DNA of 64,000 nt from Ornithodoros turicata (Eukaryota; Arthropoda; Arachnida; Ixodida; Argasidae), in contig NC_088201.1 of NCBI RefSeq assembly GCF_037126465.1, positions 127,906,665 through 127,970,664 on the forward strand. The letters run 5' to 3'. The notes under the pieces were generated by a model. That model worked only from the letters and a program-made list of their open reading frames with translations, was not told the origin of the DNA and ran no database searches. Position numbers and translations under genes: made by a program. Shown here piece by piece: positions 13,309 through 23,063 of the stretch (positions within the stretch are counted from its first letter, which is position 1; every line of letters starts with the position of its first letter).

Positions 13309-15029
13309 GTCATTTCGTAGAGACTCACGCGTGTCTTTACTAGAGATTCGTCTTACTCATTAAGGTTTCTTGTTGAAAACATGCGTGTATCTCCATGCAG
13401 AACAGCTGAAGGAGTACATTTAATCAGAAAAGTTCCAGAGCTCGTGCAAATTGATGTGAAATATTGAGTGATTTCGTAGAGACTCACGCGTGTCTTTACT
13501 AGAGATTCGTCTTACTCATAATGGTTTCCTGTTGAAAACATGCATGTATCTCCAAGCAGAACAGCTGAAGGAGTACATTTAATCAGAACAGTTCCGGAGC
13601 TTCGTGCAAATTATTGTGGAATACTGAGTCATTTTGTAGAGACTCATGCGTGTTTTTACTAAAGGTTCGTCTTACTCATAATGGTTTCTTGTTGAAAACA
13701 TGCATGTATCTCCATGCAGAACAGCTGAAGGAGTACATTTAATCAGAAGAGTTCCGGAGCTTCGTGCAAATTATTGTGGAATACTGAGTCATTTCGTAGA
13801 GACTCATGCGTGTTTTTACTAAAGATTCGTCTTCCTCATAATCGTTTCTTGTTGAAAACATACGTGTATCTCCATGCAGAACATCTGAAGGAGTACATTT
13901 AATCACGAGTATTCCGGAGCTTCGTGAAAATTAATGTGGAATATTCAGTCATTTCGTAGAGACTCACGCGTGTCTTTACTAGAGATTCGTCTCCCTCATA
14001 ATGGTTTCTTGTTGAAAACATGCGTGTATCTCCATGCAGAGCAGCTGAAGGAGTACATTTAATCACACGAATTCCGGAGCTTCGTGAAAATTAATGTGGA
14101 ATATTGAGTCATTTCGTAGAGACTCACGCGTGTCTTTACTAAAGATTCGTCTTACTCATAAAGGTTTCTTGTTGAAAACATGCGTGTATCTCCAAGCAGA
14201 ACAGCTGAAGGAGTACATTTAATCAGAAAAGTTCCAGAGCTCGTGCAAATTGATGTGGAATATTGAGTCATTTCGTAGAGACTCACGCGTGTCCTTACTA
14301 GAGATTCGTCTTACTCATAATGGTTTCCTGTTGAAAACATGCGTGTATCTCCATGCAGAACAGCTGAAGGAGTACATTTAATCACACGAATTCCGGAGCT
14401 TCGTGAAAATTAATGTGGAATATTGAGTCACTTCGTAGAGGCTCACGCGTGTCTTTACTGGAGATTCGTCTTCCTCATAATCGTTTCTTGATGAAAACAT
14501 GCGTGTATCTCCATGCAGAACAGCTGAAGGAGTACATTTAATCACAAGAATTCCGGAGCTTCGTGAAACTTAATGCGGAATATTGAGTCATTTTGTAGAG
14601 ACTCACGCGTGTATTTACTAGAGATTCGTCTCCCTCGTAATGGTTTCTTGTTGAAAACATGCGTGTATCTCCATGCAGAACAGCTGAAGGAGTAAATTTA
14701 ATCAGAAGAGTTCCGGAGCTTCGTGAAATATAGTGTGGAATATTGAGTCATTTCGTAGAGACTCACGCGTGTCTTTACTAGAGATTCGTCTTACTCATAA
14801 TGGTTTCCTGTTGAAAACATGCATGTATCTCCATGCAGACCAGCTGAAGGAGTACATTTAATCGGAAGAGTTCCGGAGCTTCGTGCAAATTATTGTGGAA
14901 TACTGAGTCATTTCGTAGAGACTCATGCGTGTTTTTACTAAAGGTTCGTCTTACTCATAATGGTTTCTTGTTGAAAACATGCGTGTATCTCCATGCAGAA
15001 CAGCTGAAGGAGTACATTGAACCACAAGA

Positions 15030-16266
15030 GCCGCAGTGTACCTTATCTCACAGAGCGGCTTATCTGGAGACTATTTTTCCGTCGTGTTTTCCCCATAGAG
15101 TGGTTTGACAAAAGGGATAACTGTGTCTTCGGAATAGCACTGCCCTGCCAATGCACGAACAATATGTAATAGGGGCGTGTCCACATTGAGGTAGCCTGAC
15201 TTTCTGGATAAGGCTTCATATCTAGCCCACTTAGTGTGCCCTTCCCCTGCAGCTCCTCCCTGACAAGCGGTGGCTAGCTTCGTACTAGGCTTTCGGTCTT
15301 GTTTGTGTTTGTGTTGGCCAGCCGATTAACGTAAACAGGCTGCCTTCTCCAGGCAGCTTTAACGAAAGCGGTCTCAGTGATTCATTTCTTCTGGAAGGCC
15401 AATGACCTGTCGATCCATGAAAAACACTCAACAACGGCGCAACCTGACCCTGGTAGTGCACTATAACTGCCCTTCTTTGTTGTACACCATGCCAACCCTG
15501 GACTATGGACCACAGGGTTTTTAGCCTTCTCTATGGACTTCTTTGTCGCAGAAATCAGTCGTGTCGTATTGCACACGGCTTATCTGACCAAAGATTTTCA
15601 AACGACTTTCCTAAGGACAGTCCCTGTAGCTTATGTGCGTAAAATTACGATACTCAACTCATGCTATTCTCCTCTACATACACATTTTAAGGTATACTCA
15701 ATGAGAGCGGTGTGCATACATGTCACGCAACTTCCTTACAGTTTTCGAAGATTTTCAGTATTATATGTGGTGAATGGTTTTCCTAGCAATGGAGGGGGAA
15801 AGTGAGAATTGGTTTATTTGTGATATCATAGTATTTACTTTCACTTCCAGTTCTCACTCTGTGGAGGTAGCAGTGAAAAATTGAAAGATTTGTTGATGTA
15901 CTTGTATTTCTGTAAAGTGCACATTGCCCTTGTTCACAATGTTGCAGTCCTAAATTCATGTGCTTCTGCTCTGCTCTTCCTCACTCATGCTGCAACCCGT
16001 AATTGCGAAATGCATTGAGTGAATGTGTCACGTAATGTGGGTCAAGTGTACTGAAACACCACAAACTGCACACAGAGGATCAACCGATAGAAATGTGTGT
16101 GATCAACAAGGACAGACACCAGTAACAAAACTGACAGAACTGATTTATTGAAGGATTACAGTGTCCCGTGTCAAATATATGACATGTGTATAGACCTCTC
16201 CCTGTTTGTAAACAAATGACGTCATAGTGTTCGACAGCGTCACCGGTTTGATAGAGTCGAACTATG
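15030..16266. other. Unassigned sequence between satellite and P-like transposon
   Basis: No convincing gene is visible. Only short open frames (under 95 codons) without recognisable domains occur, and no tRNA-like boxes or terminal inverted repeats were found. It is the flank into which both the satellite edge and the P-like element abut. Confidence 0.5.
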
Positions 16267-16274
16267 CTCGAAGC

Positions 16275-16313
16275 TACAGTCACTATATAAGCTTACGCTT
16301 ACAGTATCGACAC
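16275..16313 (+). repeat. Left terminal inverted repeat of P-like element
   Basis: 39 bp; the reverse complement of 21510-21547 apart from a one-base indel. It contains TATATAAG, which could act as a TATA box for the transposase gene starting about 190 bp downstream; that role is inference. Confidence 0.93.
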
Positions 16314-16481
16314 GCTTTTCCCCTATTCAAGATTCCGCTCCGGGCGCCCATTCGCTCTGAGAGATCACGTGATCTGGTGCGTGCCGTGTGCTTAGCCGTG
16401 GACGCTGCCTTTTTGTTGCTCGAAGCTGCTGCCGTGATTTCGCCGTTTTGTATGCGTTTTTAAGGCTTAGTAGTCCGCGAA

Positions 16482-17333
16482 ATGCCGTGTTGCGCGGCTC
16501 TTTACTGTAAAAACAGCACAGCGAAAGGCCATACGCTCTTCAGGTTTCCCCTAGGAAAGCGAGATGGTCAACGTTTCGAGGCGTGGCTTCGAATCGTGAA
16601 CAGGAAGGATTTCCAAGTTACAGGACATTCGAGGCTTTGTCAGGTATGTATATTTCATCTTATCAGCAGTATGTTGCCACTGTTCAACCTAAGTACGTTC
16701 TCCCGCGTTGTAACCACCGAGCTACTGCTTTAAATCAATTCCCTTTTGAAGCGGGGCGTAGTCGGACGACAGCCGTTCTTGAAACGTAACTTGCAGAAGC
16801 ATGTTTTCTTCTTTTTCTGTGTCGTTTTCAGAAAACTTCCCTCCGATTAGAGCGTGCCCGCGGTGAACTTTGTCATATCCCCGCGCGTGCTAAACGTAAA
16901 ATGCCAGATAGGTACCTTTCCCGTCTCAGCCGTCCCATCGCAATTGTTATGTATAAGCAAGCGCCTTGCACGTCGGTCTTGAGTGTACATGCACAAGAAC
17001 AGCTTCTGTGTGTGCGTTTGTGTACGTTGTAACATCCTCCCCTAACGGTGTAGGTACTGGGCCTCTTCCATAATGACACCTGCATGTTACCATGTTACCA
17101 AACATCTAGCATTGCACACCTTTTAGATAAGAATGAGATCTGCTACAACGTTTACGGTTCCCTTTTGTAGCACCATTTCGAGCCGGAGCAATTCCAGAAA
17201 GGCAGAGCTGACGGCAGGCTATTCCTTCTCTGGAATGCCATTCCCACGATACCCGGGACAGACATGAGTGGAAGGAAGTGCAGTAATAAGCGTCCAAGGA
17301 GCCCATCCCTGCCACCACTCACAGGACCAACAG
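16482..17333 (+). CDS. THAP DNA-binding domain encoded by two spliced exons
   Basis: Exon 1 (16482-16643, 54 codons, ATG start) gives MPCCAALYCKNS..., then LFRFPLGK, and ends in RLCQ at a CAG/GTATGT donor in phase 0. Exon 2 (17171-17333), after a TTTTGTAG acceptor, continues HHFEPEQFQKGRADG and LLWNAIPTIP, then a basic stretch with KRPR. Joined, the zinc ligands are Cys-x4-Cys near residue 4/9 and Cys-x2-His at the junction, followed by the conserved AVPT-like box (NAIPT). This is a canonical C2CH THAP finger, used by P transposases to bind their own DNA. The intron is 527 bp. Reading straight through exon 1 without splicing destroys the finger, which supports the splice model. Confidence 0.88.
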
Positions 17334-17606
17334 GTATAGCTATGTGCTGCTATCATTAACCTTTCTAATATAAAATCAATGTCAAATGATCAAAAATGTG
17401 TTCTACAAACTTTAAACAATATCTCTCAGCAGCTCTGTCATCAGCTGTCGGAACTGCACAGACTGGTACCATTGATGATGACGAGGTGGGGGAGCCATTG
17501 ATGCATTGTAATAGGTTTCTGGATGACGTTTCATCATCACATGATGGTAAGAAGCATGCAACCTGTCACACCGCAACATCTTAATGTGAACAATACTGTC
17601 TTACAG

Positions 17607-17913
17607 CATGTCCCTTAATGGTTGAGGAGCCTATTACACTACAAGAAGTCACGGAAGTCACCGTCCCCACCAGCGGTAAGAAATTATCATCCCTATGGAA
17701 TGAACGGCATGTAAAACTATTTGGATCTCTTTGCAGCGGAAGACGAGTTGTTTCAGCAGCTTCCTGTTGTTTGTACAGTCACCGTCTCCACCAGCGGTGA
17801 GAAATTATTATCATTATGGAATGAACCGCATGTAAGACTATTGGATCTCTTTGCAGCACAAGACGAGCTTCAGAAGCTTCCAGCTGTTTGTGCAGCCACT
17901 GCCTCCACCAGCG
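17607..17913 (+). repeat. Tandemly duplicated exon-intron cassette within the transposase gene
   Basis: Three consecutive small exons (17607-17675, 17737-17796, 17857-17913; 69, 60 and 57 nt) end in the same CACCAGCG-type donor context. The introns after exons 1 and 2 are near copies, ending GGATCTCTTTGCAG. All exons are phase 1-1 and multiples of three, so each can be added or skipped without changing frame. Encoded ends are EVTEVTVPTS, VVCTVTVSTS and VCAATASTS. The repeat period is about 120 bp. It lies in the linker between the THAP finger and the catalytic region. Confidence 0.85.
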
Positions 17914-18691
17914 GTAAGAGATTGTTATCATTATAGAATGAGCCGCGGTGAACATTTCCTTCTCTGCTTTTCTTCCATTCAAAAGTTTGCTTTACAGCTG
18001 CTTCAATGGAAGTGGAGCACATACTGCTCATCGACCCTACATCCGCTAGTGCCGACAAAGATGACGCATCATTGTCACTGAACTCGTCGACAGTTTCGGT
18101 CGAAGATGGCTATGTGCCCCCAAGTCATGAACGGCTATTCTGTGGTGGGAAACCATGCGAGCACGAGCTTCAAATCGTTGACTTGCGACGGCGTCTCAAT
18201 AGTGCTCTAAAGAAAGTCCGCCAAATGGAAAAGAAAATGAAAACCCTGGAGAGTGAGCACCTTCCCACCTTTCTTATGCTAACCCGTTCGTGTGGCGGTA
18301 CAACAATTTTCATTATCTTGATCCCTTTCCAGAGGACCCAAGGACATTCCTGTCCTCAGACCAGATTCGAAGTGTTGAAAATACAGACTCACGAGCTAAT
18401 CGGTACAACATTTATCCTCATTCTCCCCCTCAGTGTTTCAGAAGTGTAGAACCAGGGTTCAAGCTGCAATTTTTGTTCACAGTTGGGACGAGGCAACAGT
18501 GCTCAAGGCATTAAAGGCACGACTCGCGTGTGGCCGTGGAGGCTATGAGTTCGTGAAGGAGCACCTCATGCCGCTTCCTTCTGAACGAACCTTGCAAAGG
18601 AAGATTGAAAACGTGAAGTTTGGACCAGGTACATGACTAAAACAACAAATCACAGTTGTTCTTGATGATGTATTTGTCGTGCTTCTCCTAG

Positions 18692-19346
18692 GTATTCTGG
18701 AAGAGCTTCTACCAGCTCTGAAGGTCAAGCTGGAACAAATGCGTCCTCAGAAACGACGTTGTGCTGTCCTCCTTGATGAGATGCAACTAACTCCAGGCCT
18801 TGATTTTGACCCGACGCAAAAAGTTGTCATTGGGCAGGCAACAGCACCACTGGCGAACCATGCCGCTAAAGATCCGTCTTTGGCAACGCATGGTCTTGTT
18901 ATCATGTTAGCAGGACTTTCATCTCGGTGGAAGCAAGTCATTGCATAGCATTTGTCAGGTTTGTTTGTTGCTGGCAAGTCCCCAGTGAAAATCACAATGA
19001 CAAACTGTTCTCAATACCTCCAGGTGACTCGATTGACGGAACCTTCTTGAAGGATTTTGTCTTCCAAGTCATCAACAATTGTGAAGCAGTTGGAGCACGT
19101 GTCGACGCTGTGATGTCAGACATGGGCCCCAGCAACAAGGCGCTTTGGAAGCTCTGTGGCATAGGAGCTAGCAAGAATTTGGGTGCTAATGTATCCTGCT
19201 CCCACCCTTGTGACAATCAGCGAAAACTGTACTTTTTGGCTGATCCTCCACATGTCCTGAAAAACATTCGTGGCCATCTCGTAAGGGGACAGCATATCCG
19301 CCTGCCAATGGATGTTGTTAAAGCTGAAAACCTCCCAACTGATGAG
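18692..19346 (+). CDS. Catalytic exons of P-like transposase (DEMQL to DPPH region)
   Basis: Exon 18692-18958 encodes LLDEMQLTPGLDFDP and SSRWKQVIA, then TAG, then HLS. It splices over 18959-19023 to exon 19024-19346, which starts GDSIDGTFLKDFVFQV. The joined reading around the stop matches the usual VI(A/G)YH(F/L)(T/S)G segment, so the TAG looks like a Tyr codon mutated to a stop. The second exon carries MSDMGPSNKALWKLCGI and the FLADPPHVLKNIRGHL motif placed where P transposases bind GTP. Phases (1 and 1) agree across the junction. Confidence 0.82.
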
Positions 19347-19437
19347 GTGAGTACACTCACGGACCCACTGAACCATGGCATTGCAAATGGCACTTTCTCT
19401 CCGGGTCTCAATACGACACACCAGACGTGTTGCAGAG

Positions 19438-20637
19438 ATTGACGCTGCACTTTACTTAAAACTGGCGCCCCACCTGAAGTTGCGCTATCTGGACCCAAGC
19501 CACTACGAGAAGATGAACGTTGCCTCTGCAGTGGCAGTGTTAAACCATGCCGTTGCAGCAGCAATTAGGGTTCTCGTTAACCTTGACCTGCTTGGGAAAG
19601 AATCCCTCAGTACAGCTTGGTTTCTGGAGCAGGTTGACAAGTGGTTCACATTGATGTCGTCGAGGTAAATTACCACCGGCATGAGTGAACTAAAAGAGAA
19701 CAAGCACAGAGATGCTGTGGCCTTCCTGGATAAATTTGCAGGACTGATGTCAACCATCACGATTCAGAAAGAAAACCAGAGCAGCTGCTTTAAACCAGTG
19801 CAGGCTGGTGTAATGGTGTCAACATACAGTGCAATTGCCCTACAGTCTTTCCTACTCAAGCAGCAGAACTTTAAATTTGTAATGCTGGGTAGGCTAAGTC
19901 AGGACGCCCTCGAAAACCTATTTTCTTGTGTTCGAGCGAAGAACCCCGTTCCTCGACCACTGGAGTTCAAGCTCACTTTGAGACTGATCATGCTCTCACA
20001 GTATTTCCGTCCGAGTAGAAAAGGCAGCTACAATATTAGCGACTGTGCAGACTTGCTGGAATTCGTGGAACTCAGAAAAGGTGTAGCGCAGGACACCATT
20101 CGTGACAGCACTAGGGACGGAGAAGATCAGCTCATTACCCCTGAACTTGATGATCCGACACCGATGGACGACGTAGAAGCTCAGTCACTATGCTATGTGG
20201 CGGGGTATGTTTCAAGAAGTGTTGCTTCTTGCTATAAGCTGAGCGACGCATGCAAGACCTTCTTAAACGAAGATTTAGTTGTGGACAACGACGACCTTCT
20301 GGGATTCAAGTCTTATTGCGGACCCAGTGAACGAAATCCACTCTGTCGACCATCCAAAAAAGTCATCAGTTTGCTGCAACATGCACATACAATATTCCGT
20401 CAGCAAGAACACAGGGTATTGAGCCTTTCAGTGCCAGCTCTCACCCAGGCCGTCTTGCAATCCGGGCTTCAACAATATCCCACGTGTCACAATATCGGAA
20501 AGAAACTTGTGGACAAATTTCTGACCCTGGGGATGCGGATTGCACTCAGGAAGATCAACAACAAGCCGAAGAATACATCATCAAAATGTGGCAGCAAGAG
20601 CGTAGCAATGCGAGTGCTCGCAGCCAACATAAAATGA
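19438..20637 (+). CDS. C-terminal exon of P-like transposase
   Basis: One reading frame from about 19425 through the stop at 20635-20637, interrupted only by TAA at 19666-19668. It encodes LKLAPHLKLRYLDPSHYEKM, WFTLMSSR, GRLSQDALENLFSCVRAKNP and the C-terminal CYVAGYVSRSV...C...C segment typical of P/THAP9 transposases. No intron is apparent after 19438. The frame before the TAA is the same as after it, so one substitution is the simplest explanation. Confidence 0.85.
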
Positions 20638-20932
20638 AGTGATCATCCTGAAGTATGGTTCCACCGCAAACAAAACACAAGGCCCTTTTCAGGGCCATCC
20701 CACTTGTTTACACAAGAGGCAGCACTGCGAATGATTGAAAACCCTCTCATCTGAGTAAAGGAAATAACACTTCCTTAAAACCACAATATTGAAACAAACA
20801 AGTAATGCTAATTTGCACACAGAAAAAAAGTGCAAAACCTTTGTGATGGTTGTTCAGAGTCTGGAACACATAATGGTGTGGGGGGCAAACAATACACACA
20901 AAATCCCACTCCCAGACTCCTGTGTTTCTCTC

Positions 20933-20938
20933 AATAAA
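20933..20938 (+). promoter_or_regulatory. Candidate polyadenylation signal AATAAA
   Basis: AATAAA about 295 bases past the transposase stop, followed by a poly-C/(CA) tract at 20949-20976. No closer hexamer is obvious. Use is inferred. Confidence 0.4.
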
Positions 20939-20948
20939 CATATTCCCC

Positions 20949-20976
20949 TCCCCCCCCCCCCCCCCACACACACACA
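20949..20976. repeat. Poly-C tract followed by (CA)n
   Basis: A run of about 18 C residues followed by CACACACACA, inside the 3' non-coding part of the P-like element. Confidence 0.9.
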
Positions 20977-21509
20977 TTCTCCGTACGTTATGTTTACTTG
21001 TTTGAGAAGTGGAATGTTTATTCTGCTGTAGGCCTATTTACACTGAAATTCGATTCGTCGCAGGTGCTTTCACGGCGCCGGCCGTGTACAATATTCGCTG
21101 TTACAGCCGCTTGCATTGAGGTATTCTACATTGACAATAAGGAAAGATAAGCGAAAGAATAAAAATGAAGCGCACTCCTGATTTTAATGCGTAACGGATG
21201 CAAACAATTTACACGGAACGAAACATAGCGAATTTACTTGAACAAGTTTTTGTGTGGATGCTATACTCCAGCAGCATGCGCACGAAATCTGTTTCATTCT
21301 TGTAAATTGTTTGAAAATAAGGGTTCATTAAAAGCAAGGCGCATTTTTCTCAAGGAAATACTAACGCGTATACGAGAGAGTCATATCCAGAGGCCGCGAC
21401 GCTGCGCCGACAACACAGGCTGCTCGCTCAGGAGGAAACGAAACGATACGGGGTCACGTGGCTGAGCCTCGAGCAACAAGATGGCAGCCGTGCTCCTGTA
21501 CGTAGTTCA

Positions 21510-21547
21510 GTGTCGATACTGTAGCGTAAGCTTATATAGTGACTGTA
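21510..21547 (-). repeat. Right terminal inverted repeat of P-like element
   Basis: 38 bp, ending GTGACTGTA, followed directly by the target duplication CTCGAAGC (21548-21555). Confidence 0.93.
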
Positions 21548-21827
21548 CTCGAAGCTATGGGGCGAACAAGGTCGCGCCCGAAGGGGGGATTACGATGATC
21601 CCTGAAAGGGATGCAACCTTGGGTTCTACTTTTCTTTCAATCGGAGTCAGCAAACAAGTGCACATTCGTGGAAACCGCCTCTCACCTTCCGATCTGTTTC
21701 GGTTTCGGTCTGTCTACCAACGTCATGATAACGTTTCTCGGGTAGAGGTTTATATACCAGAGATGGGGAAATTACTATACAAAGAGAACTCGTTTCCGCT
21801 TAAGTTAGAGTGCAACAAATCTAAGTT

Positions 21828-22045
21828 ACTAACTGCGGATTGCTTTTCCCCACCTGAGGGTTCTTTAACTTGCGATGAAAGCTCATCACAGAAAGATTAT
21901 CATTTAACGTCCCCCGCGGAAGACGGCGTGTCTAAGCAACTTGTACCCTGCCACCAAGTTGCAGGCGTCCTCGGCCGGGTTCGAACCCGCGATCTCGGGA
22001 CCAGAAGGCGAACACGCTGCCAACACCCACCGAGGCTGGTCCTGA
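21828..22045 (-). mobile_element. tRNA-derived SINE, family 1, reverse orientation
   Basis: Read on the minus strand it has a tRNA-like head with an internal promoter B box GGTTCGAACCC and a body with ACAAGTTGCTTAGACACGCC, GATGAGCTTTCATCGCA and GTTAAAGAACCCTCAGGTGG. The same body occurs at 25615-25861 (+), 50272-50495 (-) and, as a tail, at 61075-61160 (-). It resembles the tRNA-derived SINEs abundant in ticks; a family name was not verified. Confidence 0.85.
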
Positions 22046-22561
22046 GAAAGTTTACTGACAAATGAACATGTTCCTGAGGAAGTTACTGGAGCTCAAGATC
22101 AACAAATTAAAGAAAAAGGTACTAAAAAAAGAAGCTTAGTTAGAGTAACCAGTTACCCCCAATATTGGTATATACGACTACATAAAAAATACATAGTGAA
22201 TAAGTAGTTCATTGCTATACTATCAGTAAGTGAGGATGTAGTTATAAGTTATTTACAGACATAAACAGTGAACATAGTGAAAAATAGATCAGTCAGTCAG
22301 TAGTAGTATTATAGTGTCAGGAAACTGGTGAAATGGTAAAGGGTGATGGTAAGCTGCTGTTGATGAGGGTGCAGAGGCTGGAGAAAAGCAGAAAGTGGTA
22401 CGGCAGAGGGGCAGACGGCACAGAGGCCAAAAGAAGCCATGCATTGCCTTTCCATGTTACAGTTCAGCTCATAACAGGGGTTGTCACACTGGATGCTAAC
22501 TTAACTTATTGGCTTGACCTAAGTTTTCGCTCCCTCTCTAGCAGGAGAGCAGCATACTGAA
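22046..22561. other. Unassigned intergenic sequence
   Basis: A-rich sequence with no recognisable gene or repeat. The one open frame here (about 75 codons near 22333) has no known domain. Confidence 0.5.
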
Positions 22562-23063
22562 TTATGGGAGTGAACAGCTGTTAATATTGTAAAAGAACAT
22601 TACATCAGCATTTAATGAGATCTTGTATCGAGTACAACAATGATTTCGAAACATGTTTTCAGAGGTTGCCATACTGTTGTGTCCCATAAAATGCTCTGAC
22701 CACTTCATTTCCTTCATGAGCAATGTCTGCATTTTTAAGATAGTTCCCTGACTGTTTTGCTCTCGTAACATTTTGAAAACATCTTGCTGCTTGAGTACGT
22801 GAGACAATAGCCTCTGACATAGTAATGCAAATCATGTACTCTCCAACATTGCATCTGACGCATAATCCTGTGCACTTATGTTTACTATACCTGGACAAGC
22901 GCGGTCATCCTGTCTACAATTTTTTTTTTTTTGTCCCGCCAGCAAATGTCGCAATTGCCCGCCAATTTGTCCCGCCACCAATTGTGGCAATGGATGGCAG
23001 AATCCGCCGCCTTCGCCTGCGGCACGGTATTCGTGTTCGCAGCCCTTGCTGTTGCTGCTGTTG

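Larger units (their letters stand above)
1..15029. repeat. 160-bp satellite array, right edge
   Basis: About 94 head-to-tail monomers, nearly all 160 bp (a few 159-161), run from the window start and so probably continue to the left. Every monomer carries the blocks TTCCGGAGCTTCGTG, GACTCACGCGTGT, TGTATCTCCATGCAGA and CTGAAGGAGTACATTTAATCA. Variant sites (for example ATAATGG, ATAATCG or ATAAAGG before TTTCTTGTTG, and CAGAACAGCTG versus CAGAGCTGCTG) recur in fixed orders, giving higher-order repeats. The array stops abruptly around 15019-15029. The monomer length is not a multiple of three, and short frames inside it are accidental. No CENP-B-box-like motif was recognised. A centromeric, subtelomeric or heterochromatic role is possible but not shown. 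Confidence 0.97.
16482..20637 (+). pseudogene. P-element/THAP9-like transposase gene, spliced, two in-frame stops
   Basis: Exons inferred from GT/AG sites with matching phases: 16482-16643, 17171-17333, 17430-17546, 17607-17675, 17737-17796, 17857-17913, 17998-18252, 18333-18402, about 18456-18628, 18692-18958, 19024-19346, and about 19425/19438-20637. Order of parts: THAP zinc finger, basic KRPR stretch, small acidic exons, a coiled-coil-like segment (LRRRLNSALKKVRQMEKKMK), the LKARLACGRGGYEF block, LLDEMQL (likely first catalytic Asp), VMSDMGPSNKALWKLCGI (second), FLADPPHVLKNIRGHL, and LSQDALENLF (likely final acidic residue). Defects: TAG at 18946-18948, where relatives have Tyr-His, and TAA at 19666-19668 between two same-frame segments. 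Two junctions (about 18402/18456 and 19346/19425-19438) do not splice cleanly in phase and may hide small indels. It would act in the nucleus on the element's own ends. Confidence 0.88.
16275..21547 (+). mobile_element. Complete P-superfamily DNA transposon, 5,273 bp
   Basis: The ends are terminal inverted repeats of 39 bp (left) and 38 bp (right), identical apart from one extra T: both begin TACAGTCACTATATAAGC reading inward. They are flanked by a perfect 8-bp target duplication CTCGAAGC at 16267-16274 and 21548-21555. An 11-bp subterminal inverted repeat TTGTTGCTCGA lies at 16413-16423 and reversed at 21469-21479; Drosophila P elements also carry an 11-bp subterminal pair. Inside is a spliced THAP plus P-type transposase gene on the same strand. 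Superfamily, target-duplication size and gene content agree with each other. Two in-frame stops suggest this copy no longer makes a full-length transposase. Confidence 0.95.

Noticed and set aside
1..15029. CRISPR array
   Set aside because: Repeats are contiguous 160-bp units without unique spacers, in a eukaryotic context.
14893..15108. Open frame at the satellite edge
   Set aside because: It is satellite monomer sequence running into unique DNA; the monomer length (160) is not a multiple of three and no domain is present.
21481..22065. 194-codon frame starting near the right P TIR
   Set aside because: It spans the TIR, the target duplication and an antisense SINE; composite of unrelated pieces.
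22562..22898. Minus-strand frames downstream of the Myb-like gene
   Set aside because: Could be further exons, but no domain or clear splice phase supports it.
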